60,571 bases of DNA from positions 1 to 60,571 of the forward strand of contig CASCGD010000006.1 of NCBI GenBank assembly GCA_949132985.1, given 5' to 3'. This document shows, in pieces, positions 35,152 to 44,153 of the stretch; position 1 is the stretch's first letter; each line of letters starts with the position of its first letter. The translations under genes were made by a program, and so were the position numbers. This DNA is from an uncultured Lachnospiraceae bacterium. Lineage in GTDB: Bacteria > Bacillota > Clostridia > Lachnospirales > Lachnospiraceae. Below the pieces are notes generated by a model, which was given only the letters and a program-made list of their open reading frames with translations, made no database searches and was not told where the DNA came from.

Positions 35152-35790
35152 ATGGGCGAGCATGTGCGTATTGAGGAGCAAAAGACGTATGCGGTCATCT
35201 GGATGGAGGATGAAGAGCAGCACAATATGCTGACAAGGGCTTTTATGGAGGCGCTTTCGTCAGCAGTCGCGGAAGTGGCCAAAAATCCCCGGATGCGAGG
35301 GATGATTCTGACAAGCGGGGCGTCTGTTTTCTGCGCCGGGGCATCTGTGGAGGAGATGTATCCCCTGAATCGGGAGGAAGCGGATCGCTTTGGACAAATC
35401 GGAAGAAATCTGAATCGGGCAATCGAAGATCTGAAGATGATTTCGGTGGCGGCGATCGGGGGACTGTGCGCAGGCGGAGGAAACGAGCTGGCGATTTCCT
35501 GCACGTGTCGGATTGCATCTGTAAGAGCACGTTTCTCCCAGCCGGAGGTTTCGCTCGGAATTATTCCGGGAGCGGGGGGAAGCTATCGTCTGCCCCGTTT
35601 GATTGGAGTCGGACGGGCGAAAGAGCTTCTGTATGCCGGTGAAATGATCAACGCGAGATATGCGCAGCGTATCGGGCTGGTTGATCAGGTGGTCAGACCG
35701 GAAGAATTGCTGCCTGAGGCGCGGCGCTTTCTCGAAGCTCGGATAAAAGATCAGGAAGGAGATTTATATGACAAATTTAGAAATATATAA
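35152..35790 (+). CDS. Enoyl-CoA hydratase/isomerase family protein, short
   Basis: Crotonase-fold protein of 212 residues. It has the oxyanion-hole region SVFCAGASVEEM and GGLCAGGGNELAISCT, and the two acidic residues of true hydratases: Glu in GGGNELA and Glu in FSQPEVSLGIIPGAGG. Relative to the usual 255-260 residues the C-terminal helical part is about 45 residues short, and the end overlaps the acyl carrier gene by 23 bp. Start behind AATAGAGGCGGAAACGAT. It may hydrate crotonyl-CoA or an ACP-bound substrate, given the neighbour. Confidence 0.85.
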   Translation: MGEHVRIEEQKTYAVIWMEDEEQHNMLTRAFMEALSSAVAEVAKNPRMRGMILTSGASVFCAGASVEEMYPLNREEADRFGQIGRNLNRAIEDLKMISVAAIGGLCAGGGNELAISCTCRIASVRARFSQPEVSLGIIPGAGGSYRLPRLIGVGRAKELLYAGEMINARYAQRIGLVDQVVRPEELLPEARRFLEARIKDQEGDLYDKFRNI

Positions 35791-36010
35791 CAGGGCGTTT
35801 CTCACGAATTTCCCGGTAAAGGAAGAGGAACTTGTCACTATGAAGTATCTGACTTATTCGAAATGGGAGTCCGTACGGCATATGGCTCTGATCTCGGATT
35901 TGGAGGAGGCATTTGACATTATGCTCTCTACGCAGGATCTGTTGGATTTCTCGTCGTATGTGAAGGGGAAAGAAGTATTGAAGCGCTATGGTGTGGAAAT
36001 CGAAGCATGA
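35768..36010 (+). CDS. Acyl carrier protein-like protein
   Basis: 80 residues with the carrier-protein pattern SKWESVRHMALISDLEEAFD, where Ser35 would take the phosphopantetheine arm, followed by LSTQDLLDFSSYVKGKEVL. It is not the fatty-acid synthase ACP type (DSLD replaced by ESV). Start ATG lies inside the crotonase gene with AGGAAGGAGATTTAT before it. A dedicated carrier beside a crotonase, an SDR fragment and an MBL hydrolase suggests that part of this route once ran on carrier-bound acyl groups; that is inference. Confidence 0.75.
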   Translation: MTNLEIYNRAFLTNFPVKEEELVTMKYLTYSKWESVRHMALISDLEEAFDIMLSTQDLLDFSSYVKGKEVLKRYGVEIEA

Positions 36011-36025
36011 ATAAGGAGATTTGTG

Positions 36026-36139
36026 ATGTTACTGGAAGGGAAAAACGCGGTTGTCACAGGGTGCCTGCGCGGAATCGGCAGGACTGTGACGGAACTTTTT
36101 GTCAGGCAGGGAGCGGATGTGATTGCCTTTTGTGAATAG
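36026..36139 (+). pseudogene. SDR oxidoreductase (FabG-like), N-terminal remnant
   Basis: A 37-codon frame with a good site (AAGGAGATTTGTG) reads MLLEGKNAVVTGCLRGIGRT and stops after GADVIAFCE. The TGxxxGIG NAD(P)-binding start of a short-chain dehydrogenase is clear, but more than 200 residues are missing. The frame runs into the 5' end of the MBL gene, so a deletion has joined the two. Confidence 0.8.
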
Positions 36140-36158
36140 TGAATATGAGACAAAGCGG

Positions 36159-36899
36159 ATGGAAATCAGAACACTTACAGATCCGTTGACGGGAAGTAAC
36201 TGCTATATCGTGGAAGAGAACGGTCAGGTTCTGTTGATTGACCCGAATCTCCCGGAAGAAGTGATTCAGATACTAAAGCGGGAGAGTCTGACGCTATCGA
36301 TGGTGATTCTGACCCATGAGCACTGTGATCATATCAGCGGCCTGAATCGAATCCGGGCATGGAACCGGACGCAAACGCAGGTTATTGCCTCCAGGCGGTG
36401 CAGCGAAAATATACAGAGCGCAAAAATGAATTTGTCCCGGATCTTTGGTGTGTATCTTTTTTATGTAACCGGAGAGCGCTGCAGGGATTACCCGGCCTAT
36501 ACATGTGAGGGTGCGACGAGGATATTTGACGAAGAGCTGGAGATGGACTGGAATCACCATGAGATCCACTGCTACCACATTCCCGGACATTCAGAGGGAA
36601 GTATTGCCGTGACGATTGATCAAAAAATCATTTTTTCCGGGGATTCCTACCTGAGAGACCAGGAAGTTATCACAAAATTCCCGGGCGGGAGTCAGGAAGA
36701 TTATGAGCAGAAGGCAAAAACTTTTTTTGAAGCACTCCCAGACGACTGCTGGATCTGTCCCGGCCATGGCGAGATCTTTTGGAAGGGGGGGGAATCAGTA
36801 ATTGCCCGGAAGGCATTTGCGGTAATTCCGGTAAAGGAAATTTCGGGAAATGCATCAGGAAAAACAGAATATCATAAGCCGTCCGGCAATGTCTCTTGA
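36159..36899 (+). CDS. MBL-fold metallo-hydrolase
   Basis: 246 residues, metallo-beta-lactamase fold, glyoxalase II-like. Motif 1 LTHEHCDH (His53, His55, Asp57, His58), later HIPGHSEGSIAV, FSGDSYL and CPGHGE give the remaining metal ligands. MEIRTLTDPLTGSNCYIVEENG is the natural N-terminus, so the ATG at 36159 is preferred, though no good ribosome-binding site precedes it; its own upstream region seems lost with the SDR deletion. In context it could be a thioesterase for acyl-ACP or acyl-CoA. Confidence 0.82.
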   Translation: MEIRTLTDPLTGSNCYIVEENGQVLLIDPNLPEEVIQILKRESLTLSMVILTHEHCDHISGLNRIRAWNRTQTQVIASRRCSENIQSAKMNLSRIFGVYLFYVTGERCRDYPAYTCEGATRIFDEELEMDWNHHEIHCYHIPGHSEGSIAVTIDQKIIFSGDSYLRDQEVITKFPGGSQEDYEQKAKTFFEALPDDCWICPGHGEIFWKGGESVIARKAFAVIPVKEISGNASGKTEYHKPSGNVS

Positions 36900-36970
36900 C
36901 AATTGAAACGCTTCGATATATGATGGTCCTGCGCGGCTTGCTGCGCAGAAGATATAACTAAATACATAAA

Positions 36971-37051
36971 ACAGGCTAGGGGTGCCCTGCGGGGCTGAGA
37001 CGAGTGAACCCTCATTACTTGATCCGGATCATACCGGCGTAAGGAAGCGGC
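36971..37051 (+). promoter_or_regulatory. TPP riboswitch (THI element)
   Basis: Contains the hallmark blocks GGGGTGCCC...GGGCTGAGA near 36979-37000, then ACCC (37010) and CTTGATCCGGATCATACCGG (37018-37037) with GCGTAAGGAAGCG. Binds thiamine pyrophosphate and turns down the gene behind it, here thiT; a short T-run (GCGGCTTTTTTGC) follows at 37047 and might serve termination. Confidence 0.97.
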
Positions 37052-37117
37052 TTTTTTGCTTTGGCGAAAGAGCATTCATTTGTTGCCCCTCCTAAGAAAG
37101 AAAAGGAGGATTTTTTT

Positions 37118-37804
37118 ATGTGGAAAATGTTTGCAACTCAGATTGTCAGCGGTGAGGATGTCAGCTATGAGCTGACAACACTGGGCTATGCGGTGCTTGT
37201 GCTGGCTGCCTTCCTGTGCATCGGCGCTGCTGTGGCGCTGGTGCGCAGCGGCGGGACAGGAAAAAGCCGCATCACCACAAGGCAGCTGATATTCTCCGCC
37301 ATGGCTATGGCGCTGGCAACAGTTACTTCGATGATCAAGCTGTTTGAAGCGCCGATGGGCGGTTCCGTAACGCTTTGCAGTATGCTTTTTATCGCGCTTA
37401 TCGGCTATTGGTACGGACCGAAGGCCGGCATTTTGACAGGCGTCGCCTATGGTATTCTGCAGCTGATTATCGATCCGTATATTTTAACATTGCCGCAGAT
37501 GCTGGTAGACTATCCCTTTGCCTTTGGGGCGCTGGGGATGTCGGGATTTTTTTCGGGCAGCAGATATGGCCTGCAAAAAGGCTATCTGCTGGGCATTTTG
37601 GGGCGCTGGGTGTTTGCATTTCTCTCCGGCTATATTTTTTTCTACTACTATGCGTGGGAGGGCTGGAACCCGGCGGTGTACTCCGCAGTATATAATCTCA
37701 GCTACATTGGCATTGAGGGCGCCATCACGCTGGTGCTCATCTCACTGCCGCCGATGCAGTCTGCGCTGCAGGCGGTGAAAAAGCTGGCGGTTGACGAGGT
37801 ATAG
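37118..37804 (+). CDS. thiT: Thiamine ECF transporter S component
   Basis: 228-residue membrane protein, substrate-binding subunit of an energy-coupling-factor thiamine importer. SRITTRQLIFSAMAMALATV is the start of the ThiT core; WYGPKAGILTGVAYGILQLI and YPFAFGALGMSGFF hold aromatic and acidic residues of the binding site, including the conserved WxxxxxxxxY-like region near the end (GWNPAVYSAVYNLSYI). An extra membrane helix of about 45 residues stands before the core. Start behind AAAAGGAGGATTTTTTT. Regulated by the TPP riboswitch. EcfA/T genes are elsewhere. Confidence 0.95.
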   Translation: MWKMFATQIVSGEDVSYELTTLGYAVLVLAAFLCIGAAVALVRSGGTGKSRITTRQLIFSAMAMALATVTSMIKLFEAPMGGSVTLCSMLFIALIGYWYGPKAGILTGVAYGILQLIIDPYILTLPQMLVDYPFAFGALGMSGFFSGSRYGLQKGYLLGILGRWVFAFLSGYIFFYYYAWEGWNPAVYSAVYNLSYIGIEGAITLVLISLPPMQSALQAVKKLAVDEV

Positions 37805-37813
37805 CGTGTGGAA

Positions 37814-37842
37814 AAAGGGCTGGTGGTTCAAGCCCTTTTTTT
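37814..37842 (+). terminator. Terminator of thiT
   Basis: AAAGGGCT pairs with AGCCCTTT around GGTGGTTCA and continues into seven T. Confidence 0.9.
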
Positions 37843-37851
37843 GTGAAAATA

Positions 37852-37879
37852 TTGACATTTGCCCTGAAAATGATAAAAT
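37852..37879 (+). promoter_or_regulatory. Sigma-A promoter of the chemoreceptor gene
   Basis: TTGACA (37852-37857), 16 bp, TAAAAT (37874-37879). It gives a leader of about 150 nt before the ATG at 38034. Confidence 0.6.
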
Positions 37880-38033
37880 TTTATTAATAGTTTGGTGCGG
37901 TTCTGTTTTATCAGCATTGATTCGAATGTCCAGCATCTATTTTTTAATCTGAATATATCTGAGCGAATTATGGTGCGAAGAGGCATCATTGTAAATGAAA
38001 TATAAATATACTTAAAATGCAAGGAGAAAGGCT

Positions 38034-39815
38034 ATGGAACAACGTAAAGCAGCACAGGTGCACAGGAAGACGGGAACAGCAGGCAGTGGAGGAGAACTGG
38101 GAATATCAGCGCTTGGGTCGATCCGGGTCAGGATTATCTTTATAGCGATGATGGCGATTATGACCGTGAGTGTCACACAGATTATTATTTTTGGTTCACT
38201 TTCAAGGAAACAGTTTAAAGATATGGTGATCTGTGACATGGAGGATATGGCTGATTCCTATCAGAAGGTGATGAATATCCGAATTGCAGATCTGAAGGAA
38301 GCGGGAGAGAAGCCGGACGCAGCGTTCTGGGGAGAGCTGGTTGGAGGTCTGGACATTATGGGTATGGAAGGCTCCTATGCCTATATTGTGGACCGTGACG
38401 GCACGATGTGTTATCATCCTACGGCTGATCGCATCGGGACGCCGGTGGAAAACGAGGCGGTAAACGCTACGGTTGCAGAGATACAGAAAGGAAATATCCC
38501 GAAGGAGACCGCTTCCATTAAGTATACATATAATGGAGCGCGCAAATATGCCGCTTACAGCGTTACGGAGGACGGTTCCTATATTTTTGTCATCACGGCT
38601 GACGAGGATGCAGCATTGAAGTCTTCGAACGGGAATATGAAATCCTCGGATGAGATTGTTCTGACTGCTATTTTCTGGGGCGGCATTGCCATGCTCATCT
38701 GTATGGTGATCGTATTTTTTATTTGCGACGTGATCGTCAGACCGCTCAAGCGTATTGCAAAGATCGCTATGCAGTTTGCGGGTCTGGATTTCAGGGAAGA
38801 TAAAAGCCAGGAGAAGCTGAGTGCAAAGAAGGATGAGACTGGAGCGATCAGCCGGGCGGTAGATACGCTGCGGGGACATTTGAGCGGGGTGATCGGCCGG
38901 ATTGAGGGGCACAGCGCTACAGTCATGGAAACGTCTCATATGCTCAATGAGGATGCCGATCTGATTTTCGAGACGGTGAAGGAGGTAGAGAAATCCGTTC
39001 ATGAAATTGCGAAGGGTTCTACATCCCAGGCACAGGAGACGCAGCGGGTGATGGATAATATTGTTCTCATGGGAGGTATGATTGAAGAGAACAATGAGCA
39101 GATGGAAGAGCTGCATAAAATGGCGGAAGTCATGTATTCCTCCAGTGAAGAGGCAGCCACAACATTGGATACGATGGATTCGGTAAACCGGAAGGCACAG
39201 GATGCCATCGAGCTGATCTACGAGCAGACGAATACGACGAACGAATCGGCGGTTAAGATTAAAGAGGCGACAGCGCTGATTACATCGATTGCGGAGCAGA
39301 CAAACCTGCTTTCCCTGAATGCTTCGATTGAGGCGGCCAGGGCAGGAGAGCAGGGACGCGGGTTCGCTGTGGTGGCGGGACAGATCCAGAAGCTGGCGGA
39401 GGAGTCAAATGAATCGGCAAAGCAGATCGGGGAGATTATCGCCCACCTTATGGAGGATTCCGAGAAGGCGGTTCAGATCATGGACGAGGTAAAGACGGTC
39501 ATGGCTGCCCAGAACGAGAATGTAGGAATGACCCGGGAGCGTTTTACAGAGATGCACGGCGGCGTTGAAAAAACCATCGAGGGAATCCGGAGTATTGCCG
39601 TAAAGATGGAGAAAATCGACGACACCCGGGCCGGTGTGGTGGACATTATCCAGAACCTGTCCGCGCTTTCCCAGGAAAATGCAGCGGGGACGCAGGAGGT
39701 ATCCGCCTCCATGGTGGAGATGGGAGAACATATGTCCCGCATTGCGAAGAGCTCAGGAGAACTGCGCAACGTTGCAGATGGGATGCAGGAGGAGGTTGAG
39801 GTCTTTGTCCTTTAG
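38034..39815 (+). CDS. Methyl-accepting chemotaxis protein
   Basis: 593 residues. Membrane segment at about 34-57, extracellular sensing domain (single-Cache-like, ending near 210; [19 protein letters not shown] is typical), second membrane segment at about 211-235, HAMP domain, then a long coiled-coil signalling domain with the hairpin tip [20 protein letters not shown]. It passes ligand signals to CheA/CheW. Implies a motile organism. No chemotaxis genes adjacent. Start behind AAGGAGAAAGGCT. Confidence 0.93.
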   Translation: MEQRKAAQVHRKTGTAGSGGELGISALGSIRVRIIFIAMMAIMTVSVTQIIIFGSLSRKQFKDMVICDMEDMADSYQKVMNIRIADLKEAGEKPDAAFWGELVGGLDIMGMEGSYAYIVDRDGTMCYHPTADRIGTPVENEAVNATVAEIQKGNIPKETASIKYTYNGARKYAAYSVTEDGSYIFVITADEDAALKSSNGNMKSSDEIVLTAIFWGGIAMLICMVIVFFICDVIVRPLKRIAKIAMQFAGLDFREDKSQEKLSAKKDETGAISRAVDTLRGHLSGVIGRIEGHSATVMETSHMLNEDADLIFETVKEVEKSVHEIAKGSTSQAQETQRVMDNIVLMGGMIEENNEQMEELHKMAEVMYSSSEEAATTLDTMDSVNRKAQDAIELIYEQTNTTNESAVKIKEATALITSIAEQTNLLSLNASIEAARAGEQGRGFAVVAGQIQKLAEESNESAKQIGEIIAHLMEDSEKAVQIMDEVKTVMAAQNENVGMTRERFTEMHGGVEKTIEGIRSIAVKMEKIDDTRAGVVDIIQNLSALSQENAAGTQEVSASMVEMGEHMSRIAKSSGELRNVADGMQEEVEVFVL

Positions 39816-40000
39816 AGAGGCGTGCGGCAGCGATGGGCAGGTGGTTCCCTGCCGGCTGTACTTTCGCATGTCAATCAGGCGGCGGGAAAAGGCGTATGGT
39901 TCTGATTGACGCGTGGGATGCGCTTTTTCGGGAGGCGAAGTTCACAGTTGTACCAGCAGTTTTGTAAATAACAGGGGTTCAGACCCTGAGGGGGATATTG

Positions 40001-40040
40001 CCTGCCGGACTTTTTGGAAGTTCCGGCGGGTATTTTTTTT
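40001..40040 (+). terminator. Terminator before the ECF sigma operon
   Basis: CCTGCCGGA pairs with TCCGGCGGG, followed by TATTTTTTTT. Ends the chemoreceptor transcript. Confidence 0.9.
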
Positions 40041-40054
40041 GTCATAAAATTTCC

Positions 40055-40083
40055 TGCAACTATTTTCATACCTTCCGTATCTA
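40055..40083 (+). promoter_or_regulatory. Candidate ECF sigma autoregulated promoter
   Basis: TGCAAC at 40055-40060 and CGTATCTA at 40076-40083 with a 15-bp spacer resemble the AAC/CGT pattern of ECF promoters. It lies about 45 bp before the sigma gene, as expected for autoregulation. Confidence 0.5.
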
Positions 40084-40126
40084 ATAGGTGTAGCGTGAGA
40101 AAGAAGATGAAGGGAGGGAAACCGAC

Positions 40127-40630
40127 GTGGAGTTATTGGTACGGCGTGCGATGCGCGGTGAAGCGGATGCTTTTATTGAGCTGATGGAGCAGACGAAGCC
40201 GGCATTGCTTCGGGTGGCATACGGATATTTTAAAGCGGACGCGGATGTGGCAGACGCCATCGGCGAGACAATCTTAAACGCATGGGAGCATATCGGTGAA
40301 TTGCGAAAGCCGGCATACTTTAAGACGTGGCTGACCCGGATTCTGATCAATAACTGCAACCGATTACTGCGGGAAGCGCGGCGCGTTCAGCCCATGGATG
40401 AGCTGCCGGAGCCGGCAGGCGTATGGGATTCGACAGAGAGCAACCTGGAATTTAAGGAGCTGATCGAAAGCCTGCCCGAGAATGACCGCATGATCTTTGT
40501 GCTGCATTACGGCGAAGGTTTTACCACGAAGGAGATCTCACGCACACTTGATATCAGGGAGAACACGGTGAAGAGCAGGCTCAGACGGGGCAGGGAACGG
40601 CTTCGCAACGAGCTACTGCAGACAATTTGA
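40127..40630 (+). CDS. RNA polymerase sigma factor, ECF (sigma-70) family
   Basis: 167 residues with region 2 (LLRVAYGYFKADADVADAIG and ILNAWEHIGELRKPAYFKTW) and region 4 HTH (FTTKEISRTLDIRENTVKSR). Region 3 is absent, as in all ECF factors. GTG start at 40127 behind AAGGGAGGGAAACCGAC. The next gene encodes the anti-sigma protein. Envelope stress is the usual signal for this SigV/ECF30-like type. Confidence 0.93.
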   Translation: MELLVRRAMRGEADAFIELMEQTKPALLRVAYGYFKADADVADAIGETILNAWEHIGELRKPAYFKTWLTRILINNCNRLLREARRVQPMDELPEPAGVWDSTESNLEFKELIESLPENDRMIFVLHYGEGFTTKEISRTLDIRENTVKSRLRRGRERLRNELLQTI

Positions 40631-40651
40631 AAGAGAGGGTGTGAAGAAACG

Positions 40652-41782
40652 ATGAAGAAATATGGATATGCGCCGGAACAATTACGGGAACAGCTTTCTT
40701 GTACCCTCGAAGAACCGGAGGTTGTGACAATGAAGATGAAGGAAGCATACGAAGAGATCAGAGCGGATGAGAACGGAAGAAACAAGAAGAGAAACGGCAG
40801 GTATCGGCAGCTTGCTGGCGTGGCTGCGGCTGCCGCGGCGGTTGCAGTAATCGCGGTGACGCCGGTTATGGCGAAAGGCATCGGCAAAGCGTGGGATGCA
40901 GTGACGGCGGCTATTTTCGGCGCGGATGGGAAGGTGCAGGAGATGCATGAGAGCACAGGCTTAAGCCAGACTTTTGAGACGCCGCAGGGAAGCGCTGACG
41001 CTGAAAAGAATCATTCAGAAAAAACCGATGTGAAAACATCGCTGCCCAGTCAGACGATCGACGGTATGACGGTCAGTTTAAAGCAGGTGCTGACGGACGG
41101 CTATATGCTCTATTTGAGCGTAGATGTGGAAGCGCCGGAGGGTATAAAAATCGACGAGAGCAACGTATTTGACAGGATGGAGCTTCTGGAGGACGGAAAA
41201 CCCTGTGAGTTTGGGGGAACCTATGGAATAAACGCCTGCTTTGTGGAGGATGAATACGCTGTCTCAGACAATCACCGCGCGTATAAGGTTGTCTGTAATG
41301 CGGATAAAGGCATTCAGCTCGACGGAAAGCGTCTGACGCTGGAGCTGACCGATTTTCTGATCGATCGGGGCAAACAGGAGTTTGAGACGGCTATCGCGGG
41401 CACCTGGGCGCTGGAGTGGGATATGAGCGCAGCCTATCGCGGAAAGACCGTCACGATTGATCTGAAAGGCGGAAAATGCGGGGCGCATGCGACATTAAAA
41501 TCTGTTGATATTACGCCGCTCTCCTATTCGCTGTACTATGATTACGACGGAACCAACATGGAGCTGTTTAACGATTCGCTCTGGGTGGAATTTGTGACAA
41601 AGGACGGCCGGGTTATCAACGAGCGCGGCAATCAGGATTCCCTTATCATCGGAAATGGAGGCGTTACCGGAAAGAACCAGGAAGATGAATTGTATTGCTC
41701 GCGCGAGAGCTTTGCAAAAATTCTTGACCTGGACGAGATCGCAGGTGTGCGCATCGACGGTGTGATGTATCCTGTAAAGTAA
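40652..41782 (+). CDS. Membrane anti-sigma factor, DUF4179 type
   Basis: 376 residues. Cytoplasmic N-terminal region of about 48 residues, which binds the sigma factor, one membrane segment (LAGVAAAAAAVAVIAVTPVM, about 50-70), the GIGKAWDAVTAAIFG start of DUF4179 and an extracellular beta-rich domain. Lies 21 bp after the sigma gene with GAGAGGGTGTGAAGAAACG before the ATG. Release of the sigma factor by proteolysis would be the regulatory step; the signal is unknown. Confidence 0.88.
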   Translation: MKKYGYAPEQLREQLSCTLEEPEVVTMKMKEAYEEIRADENGRNKKRNGRYRQLAGVAAAAAAVAVIAVTPVMAKGIGKAWDAVTAAIFGADGKVQEMHESTGLSQTFETPQGSADAEKNHSEKTDVKTSLPSQTIDGMTVSLKQVLTDGYMLYLSVDVEAPEGIKIDESNVFDRMELLEDGKPCEFGGTYGINACFVEDEYAVSDNHRAYKVVCNADKGIQLDGKRLTLELTDFLIDRGKQEFETAIAGTWALEWDMSAAYRGKTVTIDLKGGKCGAHATLKSVDITPLSYSLYYDYDGTNMELFNDSLWVEFVTKDGRVINERGNQDSLIIGNGGVTGKNQEDELYCSRESFAKILDLDEIAGVRIDGVMYPVK

Positions 41783-41808
41783 GCGGAAACATGTATACTG
41801 CAAGATTC

Positions 41809-41846
41809 AAATACCCCGTTGCCTGCAGCGGGGTATTTGCTTTTTT
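41809..41846 (+). terminator. Terminator of the sigma/anti-sigma operon
   Basis: AAATACCCCG (41809-41818) pairs perfectly with CGGGGTATTT, then GCTTTTTT. Confidence 0.93.
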
Positions 41847-41889
41847 GGTTTCCACTAAAGATAAAGTAAATGAAGAGAGTAATGTGAAT

Positions 41890-42900
41890 TTACAGATGAA
41901 CATTTCCTGTTTCTGTGAATTCCTTTTCAGTATAGCCGCAAGACATAATCTGCTCCTTTGTAAAACCAGCCTGAATCATTCTATTAATGGCATTAAGCCG
42001 CTCTTTTTCCATGCCCTTTTCCATGCCCTTTTCCATGCCCTTTTCCATACCTTTTTCCATGCCTTTTTCCATGCCTTTTTCCATGCCTTCTTCCAGGCCT
42101 CTCTCCAAAATAGCTTCCGACCAGTTACACATAGTCTGCATCCTCCCTTCCAGTTCGATAGTCATTGTCATTCCAAATTGTTCTGTAAGTACACGCTTTT
42201 TTTCCTCTACACTTATCTCGGAAAGCAGCTTTTCCAGCATAGCGATCAGTGTGTTTTGAGAATTCTTTATGCTTTTTCTGTTTCTGACGTTGATAATGAT
42301 GCCTCGCATCAGATCTATATCATATAAATTTTCTTTATTTCCAAAAACAGTATTCCTGCTCAGACTGATTTCTTCAATGGAATCACCATCCTCGTTGTTG
42401 TTCAGACAAAGCCATATGCTTCTGACCTTTTTTAAATGGTCGTACTCACTGTGGAAAAATTCGGTCTGTTTCTGTGCGGAAATCATTCGGGCAAGATAGA
42501 ATATGATCCTGTTCTCCAGATGATACCCCAATTTAGCGGGATCAGATGAACGCTGTGCCTCTAAATTAATCAGAAATTTCATTTCCGCTTCTTTATGATA
42601 TGCTGTAAAGCGGATATCGAAGAAAATTGTTCCTTCCCCCGGAATGTTATCTTCCGTGTTGGAAGTGTTAACGCGTCCCAGATTGGAAAGTCCCGCATCC
42701 AGTGGCCTTGTTCCGATTTCAATATCCTTTCCAATACTGGCCATAATACCGCTCATCGGCATATCCTTAAATTCCGAAATGGTATATTTTAGAATCCATG
42801 CCAGTATCTGCTTGTCTGCGAGCAGGAATTTTATGTTTGTGTCATAGGAGCTTGAAGCATTCGTTGCTTCAATCGCCTGAGCCAAATTTGTGTTTGACAT
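41890..42900 (-). CDS. Rpn family nuclease / PD-(D/E)XK transposase-like protein
   Basis: 336 residues. NIKFLLADKQILAWILKYTI and the nuclease region FFDIRFTA...KFLINLEAQRS fit the PD-(D/E)XK family related to recombination-promoting nucleases (RpnA-like), in which D...ExQ binds metal. Near the C-terminus there are seven perfect GMEK units (about residues 270-298), a typical linker in this family, followed by INRMIQAGFTKEQIMSCGYT. Start at 42900 has AGAGAGGAAGATAAC. Such proteins are multi-copy in Lachnospiraceae; the cellular role is unproven. Confidence 0.82.
   Translation of the reverse strand: MSNTNLAQAIEATNASSSYDTNIKFLLADKQILAWILKYTISEFKDMPMSGIMASIGKDIEIGTRPLDAGLSNLGRVNTSNTEDNIPGEGTIFFDIRFTAYHKEAEMKFLINLEAQRSSDPAKLGYHLENRIIFYLARMISAQKQTEFFHSEYDHLKKVRSIWLCLNNNEDGDSIEEISLSRNTVFGNKENLYDIDLMRGIIINVRNRKSIKNSQNTLIAMLEKLLSEISVEEKKRVLTEQFGMTMTIELEGRMQTMCNWSEAILERGLEEGMEKGMEKGMEKGMEKGMEKGMEKGMEKERLNAINRMIQAGFTKEQIMSCGYTEKEFTETGNVHL
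42008..42091 (-). repeat. 12-bp tandem repeat coding for GMEK
   Basis: Seven consecutive 12-bp units (CATGCCCTTTTC and near variants on the plus strand). In-frame unit size means copy-number change alters linker length without breaking the gene. Confidence 0.95.
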
Positions 42901-43231
42901 GTTATCTTCCTCTCTTCCGTACATGCTTACAGTATCAGGCCTTTCTTAAACGGTTGAAATTCCTGTTGCATTGTTCTTAATTATACCTGACTTGCGCAAT
43001 AATAGCAATCATTCCGTCTATAAAACAGGTTTGAAAAGCAACGCGAACCGATGTTCTGGACTGGAATTTTTTCAGAATCCAGGTTGAAAAATATGCCGGA
43101 GGGCGTATAATAAAAGTAAAGCAGACCTTTTTGTATTAGGGGGGCAGCTCACAGGTATATAAAAACGAATGACAGGGAGCGTCCGGCTATGGCTGGGCGT
43201 TCCCTGTTTTGGTATGACAGAGAGGTGGATC
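42901..43231 (+). promoter_or_regulatory. Promoter and attenuator-like hairpin before the AraC regulator gene
   Basis: About 330 bp without a gene. TTGAAA (43084-43089), 16 bp, TATAAT (43106-43111) is a good sigma-A promoter. In the leader, a long stem runs from ACAGGGA at 43172-43178 through GCGTCCGGC to its partner at 43192-43207 and is followed by TTTT, just before the ribosome-binding site of the regulator gene. It may be an attenuator. Confidence 0.6.
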
Positions 43232-44056
43232 ATGGAATTCAGTCACGAGATCATTATGCCAAATGAGGGCCTGCCTTTTAAGATTTTTATCTTTGAGGGC
43301 GGCGAGGGGAATTATTTTCGGAATAAGCACTGGCACCGGTCAGTGGAGCTGTTTGCGGTTTTTGAGGGAAATTTAAAATTTTATCTGAATGACCGGGCCT
43401 ATCCGCTTCGGACGGGGGAGTTTATGCTTGTAAATTCAAATGAGATCCACTCGATTGATGCGCCGGAGCCAAACCGGACGATTGTTCTCCAGATTCCGTT
43501 AAAAACCTTTGAGGATTACTATACGGGAGAGGAGTATATCCGGTTTTCGCACGCTGCGAACACACAGGACGGAGAGGTCATGCGACTGATCGGGGATATC
43601 TACGCCTCCTACGAGCAGAAGTGCTGCGGCTGCGAGATGGAGGTAAAGAGCCTCTATTACAGGCTGCTCTATCTGATGGTGACAAAATACCGGGAGACGG
43701 ATGTCACGCCCGATATGGTGAAGCTGAATAAAAATCTGAACCGCCTTTCCCTGATTACGGACTACATAAAGGAAAATTACGACACCGACCTCTCTTTGGA
43801 TGCGCTGGCAAAGATATTCGGCTACTCACCCACCTACCTCTCCAGAATGTTTCAGAAATATGCGGGAATCAATTATCGGACATACCTGGAGAGCATCCGT
43901 CTGGAGCGGACATTTCGGGAGCTGGCGAACACGGAGCATACCATCAGCGAGGCGGCATTGAACAACGGGTTTGCGAACAGTAAGGCGCTGGCAAAGGCGT
44001 TTCGGAAGAAGTACGGCATGCTGCCAAGCGAATATTGCAAAAGGATAAGAAAGTGA
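43232..44056 (+). CDS. AraC family transcriptional regulator
   Basis: 274 residues. N-terminal cupin sensing domain (HWHRSVELFAVFEGNLKFYL, LRTGEFMLVNSNEIHSI) and two C-terminal HTH motifs (LSLDALAKIFGYSPTYLSRM; ISEAALNNGFANSKALAKAF). Start at 43232 behind AGAGAGGTGGATC; a longer frame to 43169 crosses the hairpin. It stands before DUF4867, isomerase and xylulokinase genes and is probably their regulator, with a sugar as ligand. Confidence 0.92.
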   Translation: MEFSHEIIMPNEGLPFKIFIFEGGEGNYFRNKHWHRSVELFAVFEGNLKFYLNDRAYPLRTGEFMLVNSNEIHSIDAPEPNRTIVLQIPLKTFEDYYTGEEYIRFSHAANTQDGEVMRLIGDIYASYEQKCCGCEMEVKSLYYRLLYLMVTKYRETDVTPDMVKLNKNLNRLSLITDYIKENYDTDLSLDALAKIFGYSPTYLSRMFQKYAGINYRTYLESIRLERTFRELANTEHTISEAALNNGFANSKALAKAFRKKYGMLPSEYCKRIRK

Positions 44057-44153
44057 CATGAATGAGATAAATTATTGAACGATAAATAGACGGAAAGTTG
44101 TTATCATGGTTTTATGGACTTGTAAGGACAAAATCATTCTAGGAGGAACCATG

